64,000 bases of DNA from Candidatus Melainabacteria bacterium (GCA_016716405.1 JADJWK010000002.1:310001-374000); one strand, 5' to 3'; shown: positions 35,792-44,670, numbered from the stretch's first letter. Notes: generated by a model from the sequence alone, not told the origin. Numbers and translations: made by a program.

Positions 35792-37261
35792 ATGAAGAAG
35801 TTTAGAAAGAGCGATGTAAAGCGCGTTCTGTTTTTCCTCACCGTCTTTCTGACCGCCTTTTTCGCTTCTCTTTATTCTCTGCCTTTCTATCCAGTGCCTC
35901 TCTTCTGCCTTGCTACCTTTCTACTTTTATTCCCAGCCGAGATACTCTCTTATTTCGGCTATCTGGCGGCCATAAGAGGCAATTTCCCTCTGGCTGATAA
36001 TCTCACGGGGAAAGCGCTCAGCCTGGAGCCCGGGTCGCGTTATTGCCAGCTTGCCAGGGCTTCTGTCCTGCTGGAGGACTACCGCTTCGACGAGACCGCC
36101 CAGGTCTTGAGCCTGGTACTCGACGAGGAGCCCGATCATACCGATGGACGGCTGGTCCGGGCGCTGTCCGGCTGTATCTCGGGTGGCGGCGAAGAAGCAA
36201 TCGCCGACGCCGATTTCGTCCTGGGAAAAAGACCTCGAGACTGGCGGGCCTTCTATGCAAAAGCTTCAGCGGGCTGCGCCATGGCTGGCGAAGCTGCGCT
36301 TGTCCAGGCGGAGAAGGATGCAACCAGGGCAATCGAGCTGGCACCACATTCGGTACAGACCTACTATCTGAGAGCCTTCGTTAATTTCAACAAAGGCGCC
36401 TGGCAAGCCTGCCTCGCCGATCTGGATACCTGTCTCGAGAAGAAGCGAAACTATGTCGATGCTCTCAGCCTCAAAGCCATAGTCATGATGATGAACAATC
36501 GTCTCGAGGAAGCCGAAGAGCTCATCGTCAGGGCTCTCGCCCTTCGTCCCGGTCACCGCAATACGCGCCTGGTGCGGGCCCAGGTCTTCCTCAGACGCAA
36601 TATGACCCGGGCGGCCCTGCGAGATGCCGAGGATCTGGTGGCGGAAGCCCCCGGATTATGCGCTTACTGGTTCGTCCATGCTGCCTGCCTGACCAGGCTC
36701 AATCGAGGCGCAGAAGCGCTCTCCTCAGCCAACCGCCTTCTCTCCATCAATCCCGAAGACTGTCTGGGCTATCTTGCCCGGGCTTCCATTCTCGCCCGGG
36801 CCGAGGAGTTCGAGCAGGCCCTCGAAAATGCCGAAGAGGCGATCAGGTGCAATCCATTTCGTTGCTCGCCCTATGCTCTCAAGTCATGGATCCTCTGGCG
36901 AACCGGACGTTTCGAGGAGGGGCTCGCGGCTGCTTCTCTGGCAATCGAAAAACATGAGAGTTTCGGCTATGCCCGGGCGATGCAGGCGCTCTGTCTCGCC
37001 TATCTGGACAGGCTGGAGGAAGCCACAGGCGCCTGGCAGAAAGCCATCGAGCTCGAGCCGGAAAGCGCTGTCTGCCATCTGGCCGCCGGACTGGTCTGCC
37101 GCAAGCTGGGGCGTGACGAGGATTCCCGCAGCCATATCGAGCACGCCCTGGAGCTCGATCCCCTGGAGCTCGAGTGTTACAGGATTCTGGATGAAAGCAA
37201 GCACCGGAGCATGCTGGCGGACTTGATGAAGGAGAAGGCGGTCCTTCTCGATTCAAATTGA
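35792..37261 (+). CDS. Membrane-anchored TPR protein
   Basis: Protein of 489 residues with two closely spaced membrane helices at the N-terminus (about 12-30 and 32-57) followed by about eleven TPR units running to the C-terminus. The consensus is slightly degenerate and rich in Cys and Ala. With a hairpin anchor the TPR part should face the cytoplasm. TATAAT at 35727-35732 is a likely -10 box for this gene. No enzymatic domain is visible; a scaffold for a membrane complex is plausible. Confidence 0.75.
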   Translation: MKKFRKSDVKRVLFFLTVFLTAFFASLYSLPFYPVPLFCLATFLLLFPAEILSYFGYLAAIRGNFPLADNLTGKALSLEPGSRYCQLARASVLLEDYRFDETAQVLSLVLDEEPDHTDGRLVRALSGCISGGGEEAIADADFVLGKRPRDWRAFYAKASAGCAMAGEAALVQAEKDATRAIELAPHSVQTYYLRAFVNFNKGAWQACLADLDTCLEKKRNYVDALSLKAIVMMMNNRLEEAEELIVRALALRPGHRNTRLVRAQVFLRRNMTRAALRDAEDLVAEAPGLCAYWFVHAACLTRLNRGAEALSSANRLLSINPEDCLGYLARASILARAEEFEQALENAEEAIRCNPFRCSPYALKSWILWRTGRFEEGLAAASLAIEKHESFGYARAMQALCLAYLDRLEEATGAWQKAIELEPESAVCHLAAGLVCRKLGRDEDSRSHIEHALELDPLELECYRILDESKHRSMLADLMKEKAVLLDSN

Positions 37262-37289
37262 TCGCAACACGGCACGCTTGAATCGAGAA

Positions 37290-38108
37290 TTACCGCAACC
37301 TCAGGAGCATGGCGGCTCCCAGAAGGAGAATCAGTCCGGAGACTATCTTGCGGAAAGTCTTCTCAGGCAGGCTGGACAGCGCCCGGCGGCCGAGCAGGGT
37401 GCCGGCTATCACCCCGGCCACGGCCGTGAAAAGAGCCGGAACTTCTTGCTGGAGCTGGCTTCCGGTGCTGGCAAAATAGACCGGCATCCTGGCCAGGTCG
37501 ACGATCAGGGCGATAGCGGTGGCTGTGGCGACGAATTGCTCTCGATTGAGGTCGAAGCCCAGAAGCGCTGCCGACCTGATGCCCCCCTGATTGCCCACCA
37601 TGCCTCCGAAGAGCCCGGAAACCAGTCCGGCTGCAAGACCGGTCTTCTTACCGAATCGCCACTTCTCGGATATGCCGGAAAGTCCCGTGGCGCCTGCAAA
37701 GATAAGAAGAGCCGCGAAAACCATGGTGAGGACCCTGTCGTCTGCCCTGCTGAAGAGGAAAGCGCCGGCAAGCCCGCCCAGGGCGCTGAGAACGCCGAAG
37801 TTCAAGAGAACGCTCCGGTCGATGCTTTTGCGGAGCATCAAGAGACGCAGGAGGGTGCCGGCGAAATGGGGGATCGACACCATCGCCACAGCCAGCCTCA
37901 GATCCATGGTCAGGCTAAGGTACGGTGTGAGGATACTACCGATCCCGAAACCGCAAATCGAGGCTACGCCTCCGGCTATGCCGGCGACGGCAAGCTCGGC
38001 TGAACCGTTCAGCAGTGAGTCGATCCTGTACACATACACTATTTTAGTTATCTGTTGAAGATTGAGAGAAAGTCTTTTATGATCAGATAAACTCGGGTTC
38101 TCAAGCAT
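37290..38108 (-). CDS. TauE/SafE family permease
   Basis: Protein of about 272 residues with eight hydrophobic segments and the TauE/SafE repeat signature: GIAGGVASICGFGIGSILTP in the first half and SGLFGGMVGNQGGIRSAAL in the second. Family members export sulfite, sulfoacetate or other organosulfur anions; the substrate cannot be told. The start is uncertain: ATG 38108, TTG 38141 and GTG codons just before the first helix are all open, and none has a ribosome binding site. No sulfur-metabolism genes are adjacent. Confidence 0.85.
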   Translation of the reverse strand: MLENPSLSDHKRLSLNLQQITKIVYVYRIDSLLNGSAELAVAGIAGGVASICGFGIGSILTPYLSLTMDLRLAVAMVSIPHFAGTLLRLLMLRKSIDRSVLLNFGVLSALGGLAGAFLFSRADDRVLTMVFAALLIFAGATGLSGISEKWRFGKKTGLAAGLVSGLFGGMVGNQGGIRSAALLGFDLNREQFVATATAIALIVDLARMPVYFASTGSQLQQEVPALFTAVAGVIAGTLLGRRALSSLPEKTFRKIVSGLILLLGAAMLLRLR

Positions 38109-38121
38109 AGGCTGTTTGGAG

Positions 38122-38220
38122 ATGGGCAATTTTTTCCGCAAGCATCAGAGAGCGATTATCCTGGTAATGCTCTTCGCATTTCTCGCCACCCTCTGTCCGG
38201 CTGTTCTCACACTTTTCTAG
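38122..38220 (+). CDS. Possible 32-residue single-helix membrane peptide
   Basis: ATG 38122 to TAG 38218-38220 encodes 32 residues: a basic head MGNFFRKHQR followed by a hydrophobic stretch of about 20 residues. The head-plus-helix layout resembles the start of a SurA-N type protein or a small membrane peptide. GGAG lies immediately before the ATG, too close for good initiation. It ends 16 bp before rarA. It may be a real small protein, a leader or chance. Confidence 0.35.
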   Translation: MGNFFRKHQRAIILVMLFAFLATLCPAVLTLF

Positions 38221-38235
38221 GCCGGCAAGTCAGAA

Positions 38236-39513
38236 ATGAATCAACTTAAAAGCCGCAAAGCTCCGCTTGCCGATCGCATGCGTCCCTCGAGCCTCGATGA
38301 GATCGCCGGACAGGACAAGCTCCTGGCCGAAGGCGGTGTGCTCAGAGAGATGGTGGAAGGTGGAGAGCTCACGTCCATGATCTTCTGGGGACCTCCCGGT
38401 GTGGGCAAGACCACCCTGGCCAAAATAGTCGCTGCCTCCACCGAGAGCAAATGGATCTCTTTTTCAGCGGTGGTCTCCGGCATCAAGGAGATCAAGAATG
38501 TCATGGCGGAAGCGGAAGCCTTCATGAAAATCGAGGGCCGGCGCACAGTGCTTTTCGTCGATGAGATCCACCGCTTCAACAAGGCTCAGCAAGACGCCTT
38601 CCTCCCTTATGTGGAAGACGGCACCATCGTCCTGGTCGGTGCCACCACCGAGAACCCCAGCTTCGAGATCAACGGAGCCTTGCTTTCCAGGCTGAAAGTG
38701 TTCGTCCTCGACGAGCTCGGTCTCGATGCTCTGCTCATCCTCCTTCGCAGAGCGCTCAGTGACGGCGAGCGCGGTCTGGGCGAAGCCGGGGTGGAAGCAT
38801 CGGACAAGCTACTGGAGACGCTTTGCGTTTATGCTTCCGGCGACGCGCGGACCGCTCTCAACAGTCTGGAGCTGGCAGTGATGCTGGCGGCCAAGCGAGG
38901 CAGCAAGGAGATTTCCGAGAAGGACGTGCGCCAGGCTGTTCAGCAAGCGGTTCTCAAATATGACAAGGGAGGCGAGCACCACTTCAATATCATCTCGGCT
39001 CTTCACAAGTCCATTCGCAATTCCGATGTCGACGCCGGTCTCTACTGGCTCGCCCGCATGCTAGAGGCTGGCGAGGACCCCATGTATATCGCCCGGCGTC
39101 TGGTCCGTTTCGCATCGGAGGATGTCGGTCTGGCCGCGCCAACCGCTCTCAACCAGGCGGTCGCGGCCATGCATGCGGTGCAGCTCATCGGTATGCCCGA
39201 AGGCAAGATCGCTCTCGCGCAGGCTGTCGTTTTCCTGGCTTCCGCTCCCAAGTCGAATGCAGTCTATATGGCATACAACGAGGCGGCAGGCGATGCTCGA
39301 AACACCATTCAGCATCCAGTGCCCATGCATCTTCGCAATGCTCCTACGCGGCTGATGAAAGATCTTGGCTACTCCCAGGGCTATAAGTATGCGCACAACT
39401 TCGAAGAAGGTGTCGCGGACATGCAGTGCCTGCCGGAAGAGTTGAAGAATCGCAAGTATTACAAGCCGACTGCCAGAGGATTCGAGGGCAAGCTGGGCAA
39501 GGCCGGAACTTGA
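38236..39513 (+). CDS. rarA: Replication-associated recombination protein A
   Basis: AAA+ ATPase of 425 residues acting at stalled forks, homologous to E. coli RarA/MgsA and yeast Mgs1. Walker A GPPGVGKTT is at 52-60; Walker B reads FVDEIHRFNK; VGATTENPSFEIN is the sensor region; the C-terminal tetramerisation region has the family marks GEDPMYIARRLVRFASEDVGLA, HPVPMHLRNAPT and GYKYAHNFEEG. A ribosome binding site is weak. Downstream lie the 34-bp hairpin repeats rather than an ordinary terminator. Confidence 0.96.
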   Translation: MNQLKSRKAPLADRMRPSSLDEIAGQDKLLAEGGVLREMVEGGELTSMIFWGPPGVGKTTLAKIVAASTESKWISFSAVVSGIKEIKNVMAEAEAFMKIEGRRTVLFVDEIHRFNKAQQDAFLPYVEDGTIVLVGATTENPSFEINGALLSRLKVFVLDELGLDALLILLRRALSDGERGLGEAGVEASDKLLETLCVYASGDARTALNSLELAVMLAAKRGSKEISEKDVRQAVQQAVLKYDKGGEHHFNIISALHKSIRNSDVDAGLYWLARMLEAGEDPMYIARRLVRFASEDVGLAAPTALNQAVAAMHAVQLIGMPEGKIALAQAVVFLASAPKSNAVYMAYNEAAGDARNTIQHPVPMHLRNAPTRLMKDLGYSQGYKYAHNFEEGVADMQCLPEELKNRKYYKPTARGFEGKLGKAGT

Positions 39514-39546
39514 ATTGCCGCACCGATGGTGGTGCTAAAAAAGATC

Positions 39547-39704
39547 CGGCTCTTACGAGCCTGGATCTATAGTAAACAATCGGCTCTTACGAGCCTGGAT
39601 CTAAAGTAAACGACCGGCTCGTTAGAGCCTGGATCTAAAGTAAACGACCGGCTCGTTAGAGCCTGGATCTAAAGTAAACGACCGGCTCGTTAGAGCCGGT
39701 CGTT
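39547..39704. repeat. Array of 34-bp hairpin repeats downstream of rarA
   Basis: Four complete 34-bp units (39547-39580, 39581-39614, 39615-39648, 39649-39682) and a partial fifth follow each other without spacers. Each begins CGGCTC-n4-GAGCC, a small hairpin, and continues TGGATCTAAAGTAAACGAC. Units 3 and 4 are identical; units 1 and 2 carry TTAC instead of GTTA as loop. The fifth ends in a longer perfect hairpin, AACGACCGGCTC (39677-39688) with GAGCCGGTCGTT (39693-39704). The array lies between two converging genes and probably acts in transcript termination or 3'-end protection. Confidence 0.9.
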
Positions 39705-39733
39705 CCGACCGCCTGTGCTGCTGGAGGAAAACC

Positions 39734-40369
39734 TCAGGCCCCGGTCGAGGGCTTCAGCGATTGCTTGAGCCAGTTGAGAGGACCATGCCACCATTTGCGG
39801 GCTTTGATCTCGCTCAGCTCGGCTCGAGTGTCGCTCAACATGTCCGTCAATCTGTCGTTCTCTTTTTCGGCGACAGTGAGGGTGTCTTCGAGAAAATCAC
39901 GTTCTACCTTGAGGCGGGCCAGTGCATCCATGAGAGTGCGTCTTTCCTGGACGGCTGCTTCTCGCTCGAAATCGACCCGGCGCAGCTTGCGTAGCTCGGA
40001 CTCGAGCTCGGGAATGCGCTGGAGGGCGAAATACTGGCTCACCATTATCTGCTTGACGGCAGCATTCTCTTCGGTAAGCTCCTGGAGCTTCTGGAGCAGA
40101 GCGATAACACGGCGTTGCAAGTAGGCGACTTCGTCCTGGCTCTTGGCAGCGGCGCGCTGCTGCTGATATTTTTGCACCACCTCGAGAACATGCCGCCGGA
40201 CTTTTCTCTCTCTTGCGAGTTTGACGCGGCTGTCTTCCCCTGTTGATACCACCTCTGATGCCCAGTGGAAGATGTGCTCGAGACCGGTCAGCGATACGGC
40301 TTCATCATGGTCGCCGGTAGTAAAGAAGAAGTTGCTGCCTTCTGATTCGGTAATGGAATTCGTGCTCAC
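39734..40369 (-). CDS. Coiled-coil protein, family unknown
   Basis: Soluble protein of 211 residues. The first 45 residues are Ser/Thr/Glu-rich; from about 45 to 190 the sequence is a nearly continuous heptad pattern (VAYLQRRVIALLQKLQELTEENAAV, LESELRKLRRVDFEREA) predicting a long parallel coiled coil; the end is basic with WWHGPLNWLKQSL, which could dip into a membrane. No domain is recognised. It faces the hairpin array at its 3' end. Confidence 0.65.
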   Translation of the reverse strand: MSTNSITESEGSNFFFTTGDHDEAVSLTGLEHIFHWASEVVSTGEDSRVKLARERKVRRHVLEVVQKYQQQRAAAKSQDEVAYLQRRVIALLQKLQELTEENAAVKQIMVSQYFALQRIPELESELRKLRRVDFEREAAVQERRTLMDALARLKVERDFLEDTLTVAEKENDRLTDMLSDTRAELSEIKARKWWHGPLNWLKQSLKPSTGA

Positions 40370-40744
40370 TTAGGCCCCCTTTCTTGGTCCATATAATAAA
40401 CACAAAATTCAACTTTGTAAAAATCCAGTTGGCACCATCAGGGGTATCAGGATCGGATCTGCGGCCGGAGTTGCCGGTGGTATCAGGAATAGCGGTCTTT
40501 ATTATAAATTTGCCACCTTTGGTGGTGCAGATCTTTACTAGCCTCCTCCGGTGGTATCAGATCGATCCGGATGGATCTAAATCAGTCGCACCCCTGGCAG
40601 TACCGATAGTGGTGATTCGATCTTGATATGCGCTGAAGAGATCCGATAGAGATCCACCGGGTTGCCATTCGTATGTACGGGTGCCGAAAATGGTAATCTT
40701 TCAGATTCCCAGAGCCCGATCCCGCCGGAGGTTCAGACCAGACC
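40370..40744. other. Gene-free stretch with repeated GGTGGTATCAG-like motifs
   Basis: This 375-bp gap shows no convincing gene. It holds variants of one motif: GGCACCATCAGGGGTATCAG (40431-40450), TTGCCGGTGGTATCAG (40471-40486), CCACCTTTGGTGGTGCAG (40513-40530, with dyad CCACC/GGTGG), CCGGTGGTATCAG (40548-40560) and AGTGGTGATTCGATC (near 40608). GATCnGATC-like words lie between them. The stretch separates two divergent genes and must contain both promoters; ATATAATA at 40391-40398 may be part of the leftward one. Confidence 0.6.
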
Positions 40745-41380
40745 ATGGACGAGTGTTGCAGCAAGAGCGGTACAGCCGCCGAGACCTCCGACCCCGAGAA
40801 CTCAGACATAGAAAAGCTCGAGCAAGAGATCAAGGAGCTTAAGCTGAAGCTTGCATTTCTGCGAGCCGGCTCGGCCAGGCAGAAAGTCGAAAATTATCGA
40901 TTCGAGGGTCTCGATGGTTCGAGAGTATCGCTGGGTGATCTATTCGAGCAGAAGAAGGATCTGATCGTCATCCATAACATGGGTACCGGCTGCGTAAATT
41001 GCACCATGTGGGCCGACGGCTTCAACGGGCTGGTGGATCATATTCGCGACCGGACTGCTTTCGTTCTGGTCTCCAACGACGAGCCTGCCGCTCAGAAGAT
41101 ATTCCGGGAAAAGAGAGGCTGGCGTTTTCCCATGGTGTCCTGTCGAGGAACCAGCTTTTTCGCCGACATGGGCTTTGCGATGCCGGCGGACAGCCCCTGG
41201 GGCAGATTCGCTCCGGGAGTGAGCTCGTTCAAGAAGGACGATTCCGGTTCTATATATAAGGTAGCGTCTTCGCGATTCGGCCCGGGGGACAATTATTGCG
41301 TGACCTGGGACCTGTTCGATCTGCTCGAAGACGGAGCCGACGGTTGGGAGGCCAGGTTCGAGTACGAGCCGAGCCAGTAA
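40745..41380 (+). CDS. DUF899-family thioredoxin-fold protein
   Basis: Protein of 211 residues. After a Cys-containing N-terminus and a short coiled segment (DIEKLEQEIKELKLKLAFLR), the main domain has the DUF899 marks: LIVIHNMGTGCVNCTMWADGFNG with a CVNC pair in place of an active-site CxxC, FVLVSNDEPA, and a C-terminal YCVTWDLFDLL. The family is distantly related to thioredoxins and annotated as putative dithiol-disulfide oxidoreductases. The physiological partner is unknown. The gene stands alone. Confidence 0.8.
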   Translation: MDECCSKSGTAAETSDPENSDIEKLEQEIKELKLKLAFLRAGSARQKVENYRFEGLDGSRVSLGDLFEQKKDLIVIHNMGTGCVNCTMWADGFNGLVDHIRDRTAFVLVSNDEPAAQKIFREKRGWRFPMVSCRGTSFFADMGFAMPADSPWGRFAPGVSSFKKDDSGSIYKVASSRFGPGDNYCVTWDLFDLLEDGADGWEARFEYEPSQ

Positions 41381-41456
41381 CGAATCGGTAACGGTTGCTT
41401 CCTATAATTTTTCCAGGGGTGGGCTCCGGTTATCGAGCTTCGGAGATGAATTTACT

Positions 41457-42770
41457 ATGCCTGCAAACAACCCGTGCCGGGTGCCCGCCCAGGGCTCCCT
41501 TCTGCTCGCTCGTTTCGAGGAGATCGGTCGTTCTTTCACTGACAATATAGAAGTATTGCTCGAGGCCTCCGGCACGAGCAGGGAGCCTGCGCCCGATTTG
41601 AGGCTGGGCAAGGTCCTGGTGGACTTCGGTTTTGTGACGGCGGAAGCTGTGGAGTTCGGGCTCGAGACTGCCAGGCGTCTGGGCATTCCCCTGGGCAAAG
41701 CGCTTCTATCTTCCGGCTGGCTCACGGCCAGGCATTTGCAGATGGGAGTCCAGCTCCAGGCTCTGTTGAGGGACGGGCTCCTCAGTCTGCCGGCGGCGGT
41801 GAGAGTGGCCGAGATTCTTCTATCGACTAATTTCAACCTGGAGGAGGCCCTGACCACCGCCGGTTGTCCTGGCGCCTATGAGGCTCTGCAATCGAAAGGA
41901 ACGAGAATCGGCGATCTGCTCACCGAATCCGGTCTCGTCAATCCCGAGGATATGGCCGAGGCTGTGAGGAAGAGCCAGCTCCTCAATCTGCCCCTCGGGC
42001 GGTGTCTCTTGCTTTCGGGGCTGGTGGGGAGCGCCCTTCTCGAGACCGCCGTCAATGCCCAGCGTTTTTTGCGATCCGGGAAGCTGAGCCGGGATGATGC
42101 GATCCTGGCTGTCACCAGAGCCTGGGAAAGAGAGCAGAAACGATCCAGAGAAGAGACTAGAGTCTATCCTTCGGTATCTTCCATCAAGCTTGGAGAGCTG
42201 CTCACAGCCTCGCACATAATCAGCGAGCCTCAACTCGAGTATGCCATCGAAGTCGGTTTGCGTTCGGGTCTGCCCATCGGGCAGTCTCTCTGCGAACTTG
42301 GTCTGATCAGGCAGGAGACCCTGGCGGCGGCTCTCGCCTTACAGACCATGGTTCTCGATGGCGGGCTCGATCCTCTGGGGGCCGCCTACGCTCTGATCGA
42401 CCTTCATTTCCACGGCAGGGAGCTGCGCGAGGTGATCTCTGCTTCTTATGAGAATCGAAGCGAGAATGTCGAGATCGAGTTTTCCGAGTTCGCAGCAGTC
42501 TCCGGAGCGGCGACCCGGACCGAAATCGAGGCGGGACTCGAGGCAGCCTCGAAGAGCCCTTATTTCCTCGGCAAGGCCATGGTCTTCGCGGGATTGATCG
42601 ATGAGCCCGAGGCTCAATCCCTGATCTGTTGCTATTTCTATCTCAGCGAAGGCATGCTCAGCCTGGAAGAGTCCCTGGCCGTCCTCAAACATGCGAGATC
42701 CGCCGGGCTTTCGGTGGACGAGAGCATGAGAAGCCTGGGCATCGCTCTCTCGATAAAAGACCCGGTATGA
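41457..42770 (+). CDS. MshEN/GspE-N-like repeat protein without ATPase (paralog)
   Basis: Protein of 437 residues with the same repeated architecture as the gene at 6572: an unassigned N-terminal 45 residues, then repeats of RLGKVLVDFGFVTAEAVEFGL / RLGIPLGKALLSSGWLTARHL and KLGELLTASHIISEPQLEYAI / GLPIGQSLCELGLIRQETL. No nucleotide-binding motif and no membrane segment is present. Its C-terminus ends with the same kind of short helix pair as the paralog. It is the last gene before the T4S locus, in the same orientation, 117 bp from the next start. Whether it works with that locus is unknown. Confidence 0.7.
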   Translation: MPANNPCRVPAQGSLLLARFEEIGRSFTDNIEVLLEASGTSREPAPDLRLGKVLVDFGFVTAEAVEFGLETARRLGIPLGKALLSSGWLTARHLQMGVQLQALLRDGLLSLPAAVRVAEILLSTNFNLEEALTTAGCPGAYEALQSKGTRIGDLLTESGLVNPEDMAEAVRKSQLLNLPLGRCLLLSGLVGSALLETAVNAQRFLRSGKLSRDDAILAVTRAWEREQKRSREETRVYPSVSSIKLGELLTASHIISEPQLEYAIEVGLRSGLPIGQSLCELGLIRQETLAAALALQTMVLDGGLDPLGAAYALIDLHFHGRELREVISASYENRSENVEIEFSEFAAVSGAATRTEIEAGLEAASKSPYFLGKAMVFAGLIDEPEAQSLICCYFYLSEGMLSLEESLAVLKHARSAGLSVDESMRSLGIALSIKDPV

Positions 42771-42806
42771 GTGGGAGAAACCGCAGCGTTGTACGTAAAA
42801 CCACCT

Positions 42807-42835
42807 TAGACACTCTCTGTCCCAACCGCTAAATT
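42807..42835 (+). promoter_or_regulatory. Candidate promoter at the start of the T4S locus
   Basis: TAGACA (42807-42812), a 17-bp spacer and TAAATT (42830-42835) form a plausible sigma-70 type promoter, 52 bp upstream of GTG 42888, the first gene of the locus. Confidence 0.45.
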
Positions 42836-42887
42836 GTTCTCACGCCTGGATTGTGCGCGTAACGCAATCGGGCAGGGAGGACAGAAA

Positions 42888-43628
42888 GTGCTCAAGCAAT
42901 TCGAATCCGAAAAACAGGCAGTGCGGCTCATGGCCGTCTCGGCTCTCGTTCTCGGTCTACAAATCGTGCTTGCCGGCGAAGCTTCCGCTCAATGGAACGC
43001 CGGCACCCAGAGCCTTCGCACTCCCCTTATCTCCGGCGCACCCGCGGCACCGGCTTATGTCCCTCCTCCGGAAGGACAGCCGCCGCCTGTCGGTGATGGC
43101 TATGCGCCCCCCGGGGTCACCCCGGGGATGATGGGCTGGGGACCGGATCTTCCGGCCAGCCATGTGCCCAATGTTCCCCTGGCGCCCGCCGGCGAGGCCG
43201 GCAAAGCCATGGTGAACGCTTATGTGGCACCATACCTGACGCCACCGCCCGAGCATCCCGCTCCGGATCCCGGTATGGTAGATCCGCCTCCGGATTTTTA
43301 TCCGCCTCCGGTGTGTCTCACCAATATCAATCCCGGTGGCGGTATCTCCGGCAGTGCTCCCATCGAGAGATGGGGCGGTCAAACCACTCGCGACTACGGC
43401 AACGGAGGCCGCGGCGGCTCGACAGTAATAGATGCCGGTGAAAGGCTCATAGCCAAGCCTGTAAAGGTCATGCCTCAGTCCTGCCAGGACGGCCCCCGGG
43501 CCTCCGGCGGCGGCAGAGGCAGAGCGGCAAGCCTGCCCAACGCTCAAACCTCTCAAGATCTCAACGGTAACAGAACCCTTTATCGGGGACCTAATGCCAG
43601 AGCTCGACTCACATTCGCTCCCTATTAA
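42888..43628 (+). CDS. Exported Pro/Gly-rich protein A of the T4S locus
   Basis: Protein of 246 residues from GTG 42888, supported by GGGAGG upstream and by a signal peptide (hydrophobic core about 14-30, ending GEASAQ); an earlier in-frame start at 42834 would precede it with a non-signal segment. The mature part is Pro/Gly-rich with few predicted folds. It shares with the next gene the blocks LRTPLISG, YVPPPEGQPPPVGDG, INPGGGISG and GGQTTRDYG. Nothing in it matches a known secretion component. Position suggests a periplasmic or surface partner of the T4S apparatus. Confidence 0.7.
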   Translation: MLKQFESEKQAVRLMAVSALVLGLQIVLAGEASAQWNAGTQSLRTPLISGAPAAPAYVPPPEGQPPPVGDGYAPPGVTPGMMGWGPDLPASHVPNVPLAPAGEAGKAMVNAYVAPYLTPPPEHPAPDPGMVDPPPDFYPPPVCLTNINPGGGISGSAPIERWGGQTTRDYGNGGRGGSTVIDAGERLIAKPVKVMPQSCQDGPRASGGGRGRAASLPNAQTSQDLNGNRTLYRGPNARARLTFAPY

Positions 43629-43657
43629 TAAGTAGTCTCGGCTTCAGGAGGCCAAAA

Positions 43658-44653
43658 ATGCTTAAGTCCAAGATACTATTCACGCTTCTCACAGCGGCTA
43701 CCGCCGGAGCTCTGGGCGCACCTGCTGCCATGGCGCAGCCCTTCCCGGGCGACCCCGTGCAGCCGGGTCCGGCTCCCGGTGCCCCGGTAGAGACTCTCAG
43801 AACGCCACTGATCACCGGTCAGCCTTCGGCCCCTCCCTTCGTGCCCCCGCCAGAAGGCCAGCCGCCGGCAATCGGCGACGGCTCCACACCGGCTCCGGTG
43901 ACCGGCGGTCATGCAGGCGCTCCGGTGACCCTGCTTCCCTGGGTGCCGGTGATCCCCTCGAACCAGATCGACCAGGGCTCCTCGGGTATCCCGTTGCCCG
44001 TCGATCCGGCTATCACCTCTCCTCCGGGAGTTCTTGGACCGGCTCTCGCACCGTTCATTCCGGCTCCGCCGTCTACTCCCGGCGCCGACCCCGGATCCCT
44101 GACCGCTCCTGCCGGCTCCTTCAATCCGGCTGACGAGCTCAACATCAACCCCGGCGGCGGTATCCCCGGCACCGGCGGCTTCTACACCAGTATCCCCACC
44201 ACCCGCCGTGGCGGGCAGGAGAGCCACCAGTACGGCTATCGCGGCCGCAACAGTATCCTCGGCGGCGGCGCCTCTGACGGTTCTCAGGACAACGTCGAGA
44301 GACTCGGTCCCTGGGCTGGCTATGGCGCAGTATTCGGCGTCCCCACCGGGGATGGCTGGAGAAACAGCTCAATCGATCTCGGCGGCGGTCAGAGATTCAA
44401 ATCCGGTGGTAACGTGATCCCCACAGGATCCACCGTCCAGGATTACGGACTCTCCTCCACAAGGGACCATGTGATCGGCGCTCTGCAGTCTCAGCAATCC
44501 ACCGAGTTCGGTCAGGGCATGAGAAGGTTGCCGCTCTACTCGAGCAAGACCACAGACTTCGGATTCCCTTATACGCAATTCGATCCTGCCAACGTCAACG
44601 CGCAGAAACAGGACCATTTGATGAATCCGACAGCGATCATCACCAACTTCTAA
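43658..44653 (+). CDS. Exported Pro/Gly-rich protein B of the T4S locus (paralog of A)
   Basis: Protein of 331 residues with signal peptide (about 1-26, ending AAMAQ) and a long Pro/Gly/Ala-rich mature part. Blocks shared with protein A are LRTPLITG, FVPPPEGQPPAIGDG, INPGGGIPG and RRGGQESHQYG, in the same order, so the pair arose by duplication. The C-terminal 100 residues (after ILGGG) are unique and contain YSSKTTDFGFPYTQFDP. AGGAGG precedes ATG 43658. No known T4S subunit is recognised; a hydrophilic exported stalk or sheath is one idea. Confidence 0.7.
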   Translation: MLKSKILFTLLTAATAGALGAPAAMAQPFPGDPVQPGPAPGAPVETLRTPLITGQPSAPPFVPPPEGQPPAIGDGSTPAPVTGGHAGAPVTLLPWVPVIPSNQIDQGSSGIPLPVDPAITSPPGVLGPALAPFIPAPPSTPGADPGSLTAPAGSFNPADELNINPGGGIPGTGGFYTSIPTTRRGGQESHQYGYRGRNSILGGGASDGSQDNVERLGPWAGYGAVFGVPTGDGWRNSSIDLGGGQRFKSGGNVIPTGSTVQDYGLSSTRDHVIGALQSQQSTEFGQGMRRLPLYSSKTTDFGFPYTQFDPANVNAQKQDHLMNPTAIITNF

Positions 44654-44670
44654 GTTAAAGGGGCAAGGGG

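Noticed and set aside
39547..39704. CRISPR array
   Set aside because: The 34-bp units are contiguous with no unique spacers, and no cas genes are present. They are tandem hairpin repeats.
40384..40626. 80-residue ORF in the gap before the DUF899 gene
   Set aside because: Its codons run through the GGTGGTATCAG repeats, there is no ribosome binding site, and the hydrophobic character comes from the repeats.
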